Source of the DNA: Heliocidaris tuberculata
Lineage: Eukaryota > Echinodermata > Echinoidea > Camarodonta > Echinometridae
Assembly: GCA_025618425.1 (NCBI GenBank)
Contig: CM046842.1
Span: forward strand, 36,454,951-36,518,950
DNA length: 64,000 nucleotides
Direction: 5' to 3'
The translations under genes were made by a program, and so were the position numbers. The stretch's first letter is position 1. The number at the start of each line of letters is the position of its first letter. Below the pieces are notes generated by a model. The model searched no databases. It was not told where the DNA came from and saw only the letters and a list, made by a program, of their open reading frames with translations. This document shows positions 1 through 11,318 of this stretch, in pieces.

Positions 1-2
1 GC

Positions 3-119
3 ACAGAGCCGGAAAAGTACACAATTAAGGAGGCAATTTATTCTGAACTTGGCGGGAAGATGCAGGGCGAATACGTACAACCTTACCTGAGGCTCATACG
101 CGGACTAAAAAATAGTTAA
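3..119 (+). CDS. Possible 3'-terminal coding exon, partial (38 codons plus stop)
   Basis: The frame starting at base 3 stays open from the left window edge to a TAA at 117-119. It reads as a natural mix of charged and hydrophobic residues (ending LRLIRGLKNS). The other two forward frames stop early. No domain is recognised. It could be the last exon of a gene that begins left of the window, or the end of a decayed transposon ORF. The support is only openness and composition over a short stretch, so confidence is low. Confidence 0.35.
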   Translation, partial: TEPEKYTIKEAIYSELGGKMQGEYVQPYLRLIRGLKNS

Positions 120-2070
120 GATAGGTTTTGTATTCTGAAAACTCTTAATCTAAAGATAACATAAAAGTTGGCATAGAAAATAACATTGCAATGGTGTAAA
201 GGTCGTTTAATCGTAATACACCCGTCAATTTTACGTGAAGTGGAGTATACTTTTATTGTCTTCTGCGTTTTTCTGATTCAATTTTTGTGAAAACGATAAT
301 ATGATTAGGCGAATCTCAAACTATTGACGTTAGAAAGATGTAAAAAAACATTAAAAGGAAAAAAAGTGTAGTAGCTTTCCATGAAAACTGTCGCGAGAAA
401 GGTAGTGCGTATGAACAGATGATAACTCTAGAAACACGCACAGTAGTTCACATAGACGATAGGCACGTTCACATATGAACTTTGAAGTTTGTTTGTTCCA
501 CTTTTACATCAAAACAATTTTACAGAAACGATTTTACAAGCTCTCTGTAACTCTACTTGTTTCATTTACTTGCTAATTCTTCAATCGCTTTGTCTGCCTG
601 TCTCTGTCTCTCTGTCTCTCTCTCCTCTCTTTGGAATAGAATTACATTGACTTGCTAATTCCTCCATCTCTTTCTCTTTCTCTCTCTCTCTCTCTTATTC
701 TATTTTAAATTGAATTACAATGGATTTCACTCTCTGTCAGTCTGTCTGTCGTTCTCTCTTTCTCTACTCTCTCTTTTTCTCTTTTTTTTTGTCGGTACTG
801 TTAGTCTATGACTTATAACCAATTTGTAAAAGTTATTTCATTTTTATAGTATTTAATCTATCAAAGCAAATAGATATTTATGTCTCACTGCAAAATGAAA
901 GATGAACTAATTTTACTGGGGGTGGGAACCTTATTGAATATGGCGCATATTCTTTTGTTGTATGCCTGCCCAACAAAGCAATATGCGTCATATTATTTTA
1001 CCAACTGAAACAAAGTTGGCCAAACTCTGTGTATATAGACGACGCTGAACTGCTCACCCGTTACTTAAGCTGTGTTTCCACTTGCAAGATTTCCTAATAT
1101 TGAGGAAATTTTAATGATTTAAGGGAACTTTCTTTTTTTTTAAGGAAATGTATTGAAATTCTGAAAACCATGGTAAAATCTAAGGAATTTTGAGAAAATC
1201 TAAGGATTTTTTAAAATAGAAATTTGATGAAATTCGTAGAGATTCCACAAAACGACAATCTGGTGATTTTTATTTCATTTTCTTTGTTTGTTTGTATATT
1301 TTTGTTTAGATTTTGTTTCTGCACTTGCAGTTTAAAATAAAAAAACATGTAGTCGACATTTCCTTAACATCTATTTAGCTGTCTATGTACATGGATTTTA
1401 TCTCACTCTAAAACTTACTGTGGCGTAGTTACCGGGGGACTCCCCTCCCCACAGAATGACACAATTATTAATTCCTCCGGCACCACCTTTGGTAGGAGGA
1501 GGCATAAAAGTGGGTAAAAGAGGAGACAGATAGAGATATAGAGAGAGAGGGGGGGGGGGGAGGGGGGGGGAAGGGGAGGGGGGGGGGAGGCAACATGAAA
1601 AGATGATACGACCCCTCACACTCACCCTCCCTCACTCAATGGGTTTGCTTTCTTACTTTTCCATCACCTAGTAAGACTACCCCCCCCCCCCCGCCATGAC
1701 AAAATGGCCAGACCCACACTACGTCAATACTAAAATTCATCACAATCGTTTATCTTTTGTATTTACATGTAAATGATTGTTACATACGTGACACAAGCTC
1801 TGCATTTGTGTAGAAGACATCCAAGAAGAAATTGTTTTTTGTTTCTTTCCATTTCTATACCCACTGCAGGCCATACCCACTGAGGTTAATTCCCCTTTAA
1901 GAAAAGGAAAAGATTTAAAAACAAACAAACAAACAAACAAACAAACAAACCCAAACAGAAGTGTACTGCATGCAACCAACCATCAGGATGTGAAATAAAT
2001 GCATGGTGGTCTCCCACTATGTCCATTACTGAAATTAAAGTATTCCTGTGAACAATGAATTAAATATATC
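120..2070. other. Non-coding stretch with microsatellites
   Basis: No coding exon recognised. It holds CT-rich microsatellites (about 597-790), a small imperfect fold-back around 938-1000 (aatatggcgcatatt and its inverse), a GA tract followed by long G runs (1540-1590), a C run (1681-1692) and a (CAAA)n tract (1921-1950). A short piece near 1468-1505 (cctccggcaccacctttggtagg) resembles the sequence near 12295-12320 that ends another repeat in this window. Confidence 0.6.
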
Positions 2071-2074
2071 ACGC

Positions 2075-2425
2075 TTCTTCATACTGGAAAAGGAGCTTTA
2101 GTTTCAAGTGGTGTTTAAAAGTACTTAGATTAGACAATTGTTTAAGTGTTACATCCAAGGAATTCCAATAAACAGGACCAGTAAATATCACGGTTCTTTT
2201 TCAAAGTACCGTTTTCAGTCTATGCAAATGAAAAAAGGAAGACTGACATTTTCAATTTATTAATTACTCCAAAATTCCTTGCTAACGTTTTGCTTAAATG
2301 TAAATTGTGTTCTTTCCAAGAAAGTTTATTGTCGATAGTGAGACCAAGGAATTTCAACGAGTCAACTAAACTTATAACAGTTTTATTAATATAAACATTT
2401 GATTTTATCTGTTGATTTTAACGGT
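2075..2425 (-). pseudogene. Non-LTR retrotransposon reverse-transcriptase C-terminal fragment
   Basis: Read on the minus strand, 2290-2390 gives the RT thumb-type motif KFLGLTIDNKLSWKEH followed by a stretch ending INKLK. Reading resumes after a jump with GPVYWNSLDVTLKQLS and a FKHHLKLKLL tail before a stop. These two blocks are the usual end of CR1/Jockey/RTE-like reverse transcriptases. The segment that normally lies between them (a YPYLTY-type motif) is missing, so the copy has an internal deletion and is non-functional. It abuts LINE copy A, which lies on the opposite strand. Confidence 0.65.
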
Positions 2426-2427
2426 CT

Positions 2428-5265
2428 TTCTTTGATTTTATGCAATCCTTATAACCCTAACGAAGATGATCCTGATTTTTTCTTGGATCCATTTGCTAAA
2501 TTAGATCAGTTGACTTAGGCTCCCTTAATTCTTGCTGGCGACTTGAATGCAGTTCTAGGGCCCCTTGACTATCAGGGAAGTAAGCCAAAACATTCTAATG
2601 TGAAAGCTAGCGAGATCATTTCGTTATTATTGGAAGAATATAACTGAAATGATATTTGGCGCACTTTTCATCCAAATCTAAGGAATTACAGTAGGCGTCA
2701 ATCCTCCCCGAGAGTATCATCAAGATTAGATTTCATTCTTGTTTGTGAAAATTTTGTTAATAATTGTTTACAGTCCAAAATTTCCCCTGGTATTCAATCT
2801 GACCACTCAATAGTATCCCTTCAATCCCTTCAATTTAGATAATATTGAGATTTCATCTTTGGATGATAATGATAAATTGACCTTGGATCAACCTATAACT
2901 AAACAAGAGATGTGTGGTATTATAAAATCTATATAACTCAATAAAATACCCGGGTTAGATGGCATACCAATTTAATTTTATATTACATTTTGGGCTGATA
3001 TTTCATAAATGCTTTTAGATTCTTATAATTATTCAATAGAAACTGGTGTTATGTCATATTCCCAAAGGAATGGAATTATAACATTGCTCCCAAAGAAAGA
3101 TAAAGATGTTTTATATTTGAAGAATTATAGGCCTATATCCTTGTTAACAGGTGATTACAAATTTTTGCTAAGATTTTAGCTAATCGTTTAAAAAGATGCC
3201 TAGGAAGTCTTATTCACCTAGACCAGTCTGTTTTTCTTAAAGGTAGAAATATAGGAACCAATATATGCTTGATTTTAGATGTTATTGAATTTACTGAGAT
3301 AAATGATATTCCGGGCGAGATCCTTCTTCTTGATATTCAGAAGGCCTTTGATAGCGTGTGTCATTAATTCTTATTGAAGGTTTTGCATCGTTTTAATTTA
3401 GGGGAAAACTTCATTAAATGGATTAGTACAATATATAACAGCAGGTATAGTTACATTATTAACAATGTGTTTTTATCAAAAGCCATTAATATAGAAGGGG
3501 TATATTCCAAGGCTGTCCTATTTCTTCTTACTTGTTTCTACTTGTAATTGAAACTATGGCCTTGACAGTTAGACAAAACAATGGTATTAAGGGCATACCA
3601 ATTTTTGATAAAGAATTGAAAATTTCCCTGTTAGCGGATGATTCAACCTGTTTTTTAGATGGTTCCATTTATTCTTTTAAAAATCCATTTGATATATTGA
3701 ACAAATTTTCTGATTGTTCTGGTTAGAAACTTAATCTGTCAAAATCAGAAGCAATATGGATCAGGGTTAAGAAAGGTTGCGATAATTTTCCTTTTTCTGA
3801 TAGGGGCTTAACCTGGAAAACGGATAATTTTAAGACCCTTGGTGTCCCTTTTTCTTTGCGGACTAATAAGCTCTTTGATCTCAATTATAAAGTTAAATTG
3901 AAAAACATTGAAGGTACCCTTAACTGTTGGCGGGCTAAAAACTTGTCTTTCATTGGAAAGATATGTGTGATAAAAACATTGTTATTACCAGAGTTACTCT
4001 ATCTCTTTTCTGTTCTGTGTATAAAAATACATAATCATTTTTATAAAGACCTCAACAAAATGTTTTTTAATTCATTTGGAATGGGGGAACAACTCGAGCG
4101 GTTTAATGATGGGAGAGATGTTTTATGGAAGTCTTATGCTCCTGAAAATGTTTTGTGTATTTTGGGATCTACCCAATTTGCTGACTATTTGAGAACTTGG
4201 TACATTTTTAGGGATAAAAAACCACTAAAAGATTTTGACAATGATTTCTTGTATATAGGTCAGTCGCAGGTTATTTGGTTTAATCGTAATATCAGATCAA
4301 AATCCAAACAATTCTTTTTTATGAAGACTGATTTTAAAAAGGAAATGTCTTTGTAAAAGATCTCCTTAATCCTCCGCACCATGGTCACAAACTTTTTGAA
4401 GAGCTTGTTCTGGATTTTGATATTTCGGCCAATGGAAGAAGAAAATATAATTTTCTGATAAAGAATATTCCTTCCCCTTGGTTAGATGGATTAAATGTTA
4501 ATGATGTGGATATTAATCAAGAAACTATTAAGAAGTTAAAGCAATGCAAGAAAGTTACTGAATATTCATATTCTATTTTTTTTTGAAGAATGCATTCCAG
4601 AAAAATTAATTTCTTTTTGGAAGGAAGCTTTCTCATTGCCTGATGATATAAAATGGGAGAAAACTCATTTGTCCAATTTCAAATGTACCATAGATTCTCA
4701 CCTACGCGCATTTTATTTCAAAATATTTCATAGGACAATTGCCTTCAGTGACTTCTTGTTCAAAATTAAAAGAAAGGACTCCTCTCTTTGCTCATTTTGT
4801 TCTAAAGATCCTGAAACACCTATTCATATTTTTTGTGAATGTCCCAGAGTGTTACCTATTTGGAATGAAGTAATTAACATTATCAATGCAAAAGATGAAA
4901 AGCTTATCCAGCCTTCCAATTTTCAAAAAATGTTTGGTATACAAGATGATAAATTTTTAACTTTTATTTTTCTTATGTTAAAGTATTACCTTTATGTTAG
5001 TAAATTCCAAGGTAAATCCCCTAATATTGAGTTTTTTTTTCTCTTTTGAAATCTAGCAAGGATTTAGAATACTTTATAGCTAAGAAAAAAAAACTTTCTT
5101 TACTTTTCAAAAAGTGGAGAATTGATTTTAATGATTAATAGATCTGCTTTCCTTTACCTTTTATATGCTGCTTTGTGCAATTATGTACATAGTTTTTTCG
5201 TGATTCTGTAATTGTTTTTTCTTGATTTTTATTAATAAAAAATAAAAGAAAAAAAAAGAAAGATT
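2428..5265 (+). mobile_element. Decayed LINE copy A (endonuclease + reverse transcriptase, Tx1/L1-like)
   Basis: 5'-truncated non-LTR retrotransposon, full of frameshifts and stops. At 2520-2825 the APE-type endonuclease end is readable (ILAGDLNAVLG, then SRLDFILV and SDHSIVSL). Reverse-transcriptase blocks follow: PGLDGIP near 2952, NYRPISLLTGDYK near 3125, QKAFDSV near 3340, LLADDSTCFL (catalytic DD) near 3630. The C-terminal segment 4636-5049 has a zinc-finger-like LCSFCSKDPETPIHIFCEC. The 3' end is an A-rich tail at about 5226-5262. Compared with a full element, the endonuclease-RT linker is lost, with a junction near 2820-2835. It shares family with copy B at 44.0-47.2 kb. It cannot encode an active enzyme. 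Confidence 0.85.
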
Positions 5266-5269
5266 ATTT

Positions 5270-5670
5270 TTCACATACACATATCACATTATGTTAACAC
5301 ACACATACTTATCACAATTTGTTAACAGACACATACGATATTCTGTTAACAGACATATATCACATTATGTCAACAGACACATATCAAATTACGTTAACAG
5401 ACATGCCTCACATTTTATTAACATACAGATTCTGCTAACAGACATATATCGCATTATGTTAACAGAGACATATTACATTATTTTAACAGATACATAGCAC
5501 ATTAAGTTAATGGACACATACCACATTCTGTTAACAGACATACATCACAAATGTCGTTAGCAGACACATATCACATGTCGTTAACAGACTTATACCACAT
5601 TATGTCAACAGACACATATCTCATTATGTTAACAGACACATATCACATAATGTTAATACACATATCACGG
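5270..5670 (+). repeat. Tandem array of a ~24-bp unit (about 16 copies)
   Basis: Repeats of gttaacagacacatatcaca with a variable tail (ttatgt, ttctgt, ttacgt) run from just after the LINE A tail to about 5670. Units diverge by point changes and small indels. Open frames through this array come from the repeat length and are not genes. No unique spacers separate the units, so it is a minisatellite. Confidence 0.85.
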
Positions 5671-6169
5671 ATAAAAGAAAGCACAATTCTATGACTGATA
5701 ATTGCTTGCTTTATAGCCTAAATATATTTAGATTATAAGATAAAACCAGAGCCATTACTGTAATAAGCACAATGATTGAAGAAAGCAAAGAGGAAATACA
5801 AAAATCGAAAAACTGTATGATTATCGGTCGTGGAATATATCCAATTATCATCTGTATCAGACATCTGAGTTTTGGTTTTACAAAATTATATTCTCCTCGT
5901 CTTTGGTGCGATCCGGGCAAAGAGGGTGATATTTTTTATATCATCCTCTCTCAAAAGCCTACGTCTTATAAAACCGTGCAATTATGCTTATATTGCCAAG
6001 TGGTGCAGCGTGCAGTAATTCAGCGCGCAGTTTATTGTTGCGCACAGTTGCTGGCTAGGATCAGTGCAGTTGGAAAATTAGAATTGCGATTTTTGACAAA
6101 AGGGGTGAAATGATTATTCTGGGATCCATTTTATGATAATGTTACGACTAGTTTGCTCCAGATGTCTGA

Positions 6170-6345
6170 TGTGGATAATAACAACAATGTTGACTGCCTC
6201 CTACATGTCCTACTTTCGGGGGATACGACATATATTGCCCTCACTCGATACATATTTCCTTCGTCTTTGACTCGGGCAATATGAATCTAGTTCAGGGAAA
6301 TATGGCTTATCACCGTCGAAGCCAGTCAATATTATATAAATATTG
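6170..6345. repeat. Short palindromic MITE, family shared with 31072-31222
   Basis: The ends read aataacaacaatgttgactgcc and agccagtcaatattatataa, an imperfect terminal inverted repeat. The interior carries ggatacgacatatattgccc and cgggcaatatgaatctagtt. The same order of motifs occurs at 31072-31222, so this is a dispersed family. No coding potential. Confidence 0.6.
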
Positions 6346-6947
6346 GAGTATACGAAGATCGGTTAACTCAGTGCAGTTTAGCGTCTCCTTCTAGTGACGT
6401 TTTGTATTGTCTCCTGATCCAGAATGCTAGGAGTTACACATTATACATGAGCAAAAAGGTAAAAAAAAGAAGCACAAAAAGTTTGAGGCCATCTGTAATG
6501 CAGAATATTGTGCCATTCCAGAATATGAACAATAATCAATAAAGTCTCTAAATTGGCATTGGTGAAGAATTCAATAATACTATTTCGAGTAACTGGCAAA
6601 TTCGCTGTCATGTTTATTAGTAGAATTTAGTATTTTTCATTTACATTGGTCCATTAGATATACATTTTTCTTCTCTTTTTGAGTACGTAGGATTGGAAAA
6701 TATGAATAATTGGTGCCAATATGAGAAGAGAAAGCTGATTCATTTCAACCCTAAGTAAACTCTGAACTACTATGAGTTAACAAAAACTTGATGATAACAA
6801 GTACGCAATCCGATCAACACCAAAAAAAGGATTAAAATCGATAACTTAAAAATAAATTGCTGTATAACTTTATATTTTTCAATTATACGAGACTATACCC
6901 AAATTAAGCCTTATAGGAAATTTTAAAAAAATGCGGGCATTTAGTTC

Positions 6948-7182
6948 AGTAAGCCAGTTCGTGATTAGAACATGCGCACGCGCAGATAAAGGTAATCTGC
7001 ACCAAGTACGAATGACCTCTATACACACTGTCATTTTGTGCGCTCCATGCATGATGCGCACACCAGTATGATTAGTTCAAGTAGCGCGTACACCAAAACA
7101 TATGCGCGTGCGCGTACAAAGTTTGGTCATTTCAGGGTCATTGTGTACCATGTACTTATCCTAATTACGAACTGGCTTATTC
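6948..7182. repeat. MITE with ~22-bp terminal inverted repeats
   Basis: The left end agtaagccagttcgtgatta is inverted at the right end as taattacgaactggcttatt. The interior is rich in gcgc/cacg motifs and has no coding potential. The target-site duplication is not clear. Confidence 0.6.
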
Positions 7183-7384
7183 GAAGTACCCAATGCAACT
7201 AAAACGTCAACCCTTCAAAGGCCCTCCACCCCTTAAGCCTATTCTCTACTACCATTCATCTCCCGTTATAATTCTTCGAGGAGTAGGACCATCTACCAAG
7301 TACCAAGAGAAATCAAATAAACTAAACAATATGATAAATGACATTTAAACTAACGAGAAAAGATGAAAAAATATAAGTACATAT

Positions 7385-7925
7385 CGCTTCCTTTTAAATA
7401 ACCAGATTTTTGGATTATATGATGAATTACATAAAATGAAATTGAATACCATAAATAGTATGATAACACACAAATCAAAGTGAAAAGATGTCGGGCGAAC
7501 ATTAATTGTTTTATAACTTCACATTCAATTTTTCATCATATGATAAACTACTTCTTAGAGAAATTGAACAACATGAACAATATAACAGACCAAGGAGAAA
7601 AGAAAAACCAAAGTCGAAATATGAAAACAAGTTTTAAATTCAAAACAAGTTAGTCTCTGAACTGTGAACATATTATAAATTATCACTACTATTATTATCA
7701 ATATTATTGTTATCATTATTGTTAGGGTCAGGATGAGGGTTAGTAGTAAAGTAGATATCGCTTCCTTTTAAATAACCAGATTTTGGGATTATAGGATGAA
7801 CTATATAAAATGAAATTGAATACCATAAATAGTATGTTGATACACAAATCCAAATGAAAACATAAAATGTCGGGCGAATATTATTGTTTTATACCTTATT
7901 ATGCAATTTTTCATTATATGATTAA
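7385..7925 (+). repeat. Local direct duplication, two ~165-bp copies
   Basis: A block beginning cgcttccttttaaataacca at 7386 recurs at 7758 in the same orientation, including ataccataaatagtatg and the gatgtcgggcgaa / aatgtcgggcgaa segment. The copies diverge by roughly a tenth and are 371-372 bp apart. No gene is involved. Confidence 0.75.
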
Positions 7926-8450
7926 TACTTATTTTGAACACATCGATCTCTACCACGTGTATACAGCATCGTACACACGGCTCTATGCGAGTGGTTGATA
8001 CACTCAAACACAGAACGTGGGACATCGTCTGCTGTTTACGATTCCAGTGTACTCCTATTTCAAAGATACATGATTTGATTTTTCATTTAAAAAATACATT
8101 ATACTGATTGTCACATTACATCGCCTTTAGAATTTGTAAGGATACACTTGTTTTGCCTGATTGTGCAGTTAATTGGTGGAAAAGATTTTACAGTGCTGAA
8201 TTATTTGATTCTACAAATGCATGAAATTGTATTGAAACAGTAGGCTACTACAGCGGGGTGTTTTTCTGCGAGCCCAAACATGGCGACTTGTCGCATCAAA
8301 CGTAGAAAACAAGATTTTACTTTAAAAAACATATTAGTCTCTGGATTATAAATATGTTATTATCATTATTATTACTATCATTATTATTATTATTATCATT
8401 ATCCTTTTAAAAATTATTAATTGTCAAAAAGCAGGACAAATCTTAGGTTT

Positions 8451-8605
8451 CCTGGGGCCCGTTGCACAAAACTTGCGTTTGATCGCAACTCAGGAAAATC
8501 AAACGCAACTTTATTTTCAGCCAATCAGAAGTGCGCATTAAGGACTTGCGTTTGATTTTTAGGAGTTGCGATTAAACGCAAGTTTTGTGCAACGGGCCCC
8601 AGGAC
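8451..8605. repeat. Near-perfect hairpin (fold-back) element
   Basis: The left arm cctggggcccgttgcacaaa is exactly inverted at the right arm tttgtgcaacgggccccagg. Arms continue with aacttgcgtttgat and atcgcaactc against gagttgcgat-type sequence, around a loop near gccaatcagaagtgcgc. It lies about 300 bp downstream of the stop codon of the HYR-ZP gene. It is non-coding and of MITE type. Confidence 0.85.
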
Positions 8606-8908
8606 ACTTAAAAATAATTCAATTCTTAGATATTGTTGCTTTGGCATTTGAATTTGGGTGAGACAAAGATTTTACAATTTCTATTCCCAGTTACTTAGAA
8701 TAATGTACTTTTTTACAGCTAAAATTCTATATTTTTGTGTTTTTAGATGTTGTTAAATGTAATCTAGACATAAGACATTTTGAGCTTGAAAAAAGAAAAT
8801 TAAAATTGTTGACAATGTCAGAAATAGTGGGCGCCCTTTAAGTCAGATTAGCCCACTCGCTTGCGATGGCAGTCAAATGGCCCTGTAACATTAAACATTT
8901 GTCATTTT

Positions 8909-9066
8909 TTAGAGATCGTCACTGGGCTCGGTAGAAAGGCGCAAATACTGCACATCATCAGCTGTAGCTTTGATGAGCTTTACCACGCCCATCAGGGTTG
9001 CCACGGCAACCATAGCTACTACCATTCCAAGGAAGAGCATCTCAATCGGGTTGCGAGAGGCTGCAT
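8909..9066 (-). CDS. HYR-ZP gene, terminal exon: transmembrane helix and tail
   Basis: The acceptor is ttttctatag before 9066. The two leading bases complete a His codon begun in the preceding exon. The frame encodes AASRNPIEM, then the hydrophobic run LFLGMVVAMVAVATLMGVV, a short basic KLIK stop-transfer sequence, a tail ending LSTEPSDDL and a TAA at 8909-8911. This is the standard C-terminus of a type I ZP protein: a helix after the cleavage site and a short cytosolic tail. The plus-strand open frame over the same bases (8861-9094) is a shadow. Confidence 0.9.
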
Positions 9067-11287
9067 CTATAGAAAAAGGAAAAATACGAAATAATTTAGA
9101 AATGAAATATCATGAAACAAACTGTAATGGAAACAGAATACAATAAATATGAAAAATTTGATTTTGGAATAAATTTGTCATCCCATATGTGCAATAGTCC
9201 TATATATGCACATGTTTGTGTGCAGTGCAAGTGACTTTTAGCAAAACTGAGTAAATTTTGTTAAACTGATCATTGCAAGACCTCATAGTAAACACCCATT
9301 CTTACGTACTGCAAAATCAACCTATCATAATTGTTTCTAGCATGTTACTTTCACTATGTAATCAACTGACCAGAACTCAAATTAATCTTCAAAGCCATTC
9401 ACAAATGTCAGGTGAAAATTAAGTTCAAGGCACTTACGACGGGCCTCCATGTCACTTAAAGAGCGACGGAACACTATCGGTCCATTTGTGATAGTGTGTG
9501 TCGAGGAGGAGCCTTCCAAAGAACGGCCTTTACGACTAGCGGGGGGAAGAGTTGGGAGAGCAGTAGGGGGAGCAGCATGGGAACAATCCAAGTTGTCTCT
9601 GAATGCTTGGGCTTTATCAGCTCCACATACAACAACGGAACAGTGCACGTACACCTATGAACACAGGGTAAAAATAGATTACTTGTAGATTGATAGGCAT
9701 GGCCATGGGGCACAAGGGAGCCGCTAAAAAAAAAAAAAAAAAAGGTCATCCAAGAAACTTAGTGATCAAGACCTTAACCCAACCCCTACGTCAGGTGTAT
9801 TGGTGTGTTTGTGTAATGATGTGACTTTGCGATTTTGTGTGTAACCCACAGACAGTCTCGGTAGCAAAAACATACTGGCAAGAAACTTATCTAACATAGT
9901 CACATACTATTCTCCTTTTATCATAAGACACATGTACGAGATTATTTAACATTCCATTCACGATTTCGAACCAATTTTTGTGTAAATATCTGTAAGAAAC
10001 GCTTGGTAACGGCTTTTCACTGCCTCACGCTAAGACCATATCCACCCGAAGGTTCTCCGCACAATAAACCCAGCGCTTCGCACTATGTGTAGCGTATTCT
10101 ATAACACACAGCAATCCCCATGTGCGTAATGTGTGTGGCCGTTGTTTGAATTTACATCCCATCTTTTTTGGGCCAGGGATTTTTATTACTTTTCACCTCT
10201 CATTCGATAAATATTTCACTTGAGGAGGAAAAAACTTCACAGCATCTTAGTTATGTTAGTACCCTGCTATTTATTAAGTAAAATCAAAGAAATCTCACGA
10301 AAAGTTTTTGAGAGCTTCCCAAAACTATCTTCTACCTTCAAGGGCGTCAACAGCTTCTGAAAAGTGTGTGTGTGGGGGGGGGGGGGGGGGGGGACACTGA
10401 GCGAGGGAGGTGTGGAAGGGGGATGCCCTCCCTCCCACGGTAGGGACTTTTTGAAGTTTTGCCATCGACGTAACGTATGTAAGCAGCACACGCAGCATAG
10501 CTTAGCGCAAGCTTACCGTAAGGCTAAGCTTGCGCTAAGCTTAATGCTGCGTACGCTGGACTGCACCCGATAGCGCTGCGCAAGGCCTATAATTAGGCCC
10601 AGCCCCATCTCAGGCCTGGCGCGGCGGCCGGCTGTAGGTGAGATCTAGAATAAAATTTGCAACTCGATCGAACGGCGCGCCGCGCCGCGCCATGGCAGTG
10701 CTGCATGGCGAGGGAAGAGGATTGGGATGATTTCAACAAGGAAACAAATGTCAATAAGGGCGGTTAAACATTTATATTTGAGTATTTCTCAAACTCAAGG
10801 CATGTAAAAGAACAAGATGGAAGTGCTTTTCAGGTTTTTAGTAATGGGTTTGAACCCAAAAAGTGGGGGGGGGGGACAAATGATATGTCCCCCCCACTTT
10901 TAAAAGTGGGGGGGACATATCCCCCCTGTCCCCCACCTGTTTACGCCCTTGTCTACCTTTAACAAATCTGGCTACATCAGTAAGTACATTTCGTAAACAT
11001 TTTGATGCATCTTGCAGAAATCACTTTACTTTTTTACGACTTCTTTCTTTACGATTTTTAATTTGTTTGTGTGTGTCGTGGTGTAGTGGTTGATTCACTT
11101 GACTCTCAGTCAAAGGGGTGAAGGTTCGAAAATGTAAATGGGTACCCGATATGCCAGAGCGCCACATAATTTGCCACTCGGCTATGACCGAGGTAATAAT
11201 GTTGGAGCGCCAGGAGCGTCACAACGTGACGGACATGAACGTTATACAACAAGCCACCACCATTTTATTATCATTATTATTGTTATT

Positions 11288-11318
<31 letters not shown>

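Larger units (their letters stand above)
5671..8450. other. Non-coding stretch with small fold-back elements
   Basis: No exon recognised. It contains two short inverted-repeat elements and one local direct duplication (listed separately), a (TTA/TCA)n microsatellite at 7680-7720 and another at 8355-8402. The 113-codon open frame starting at 5772 has no recognisable motif. Confidence 0.55.

Noticed and set aside
5270..5670. Possible CRISPR-like array
   Set aside because: Direct tandem repeats without unique spacers of equal length, in a eukaryotic context. A minisatellite.
5772..6113. 113-codon open frame
   Set aside because: No motif, AT-driven, with an overlapping open frame on the other strand.
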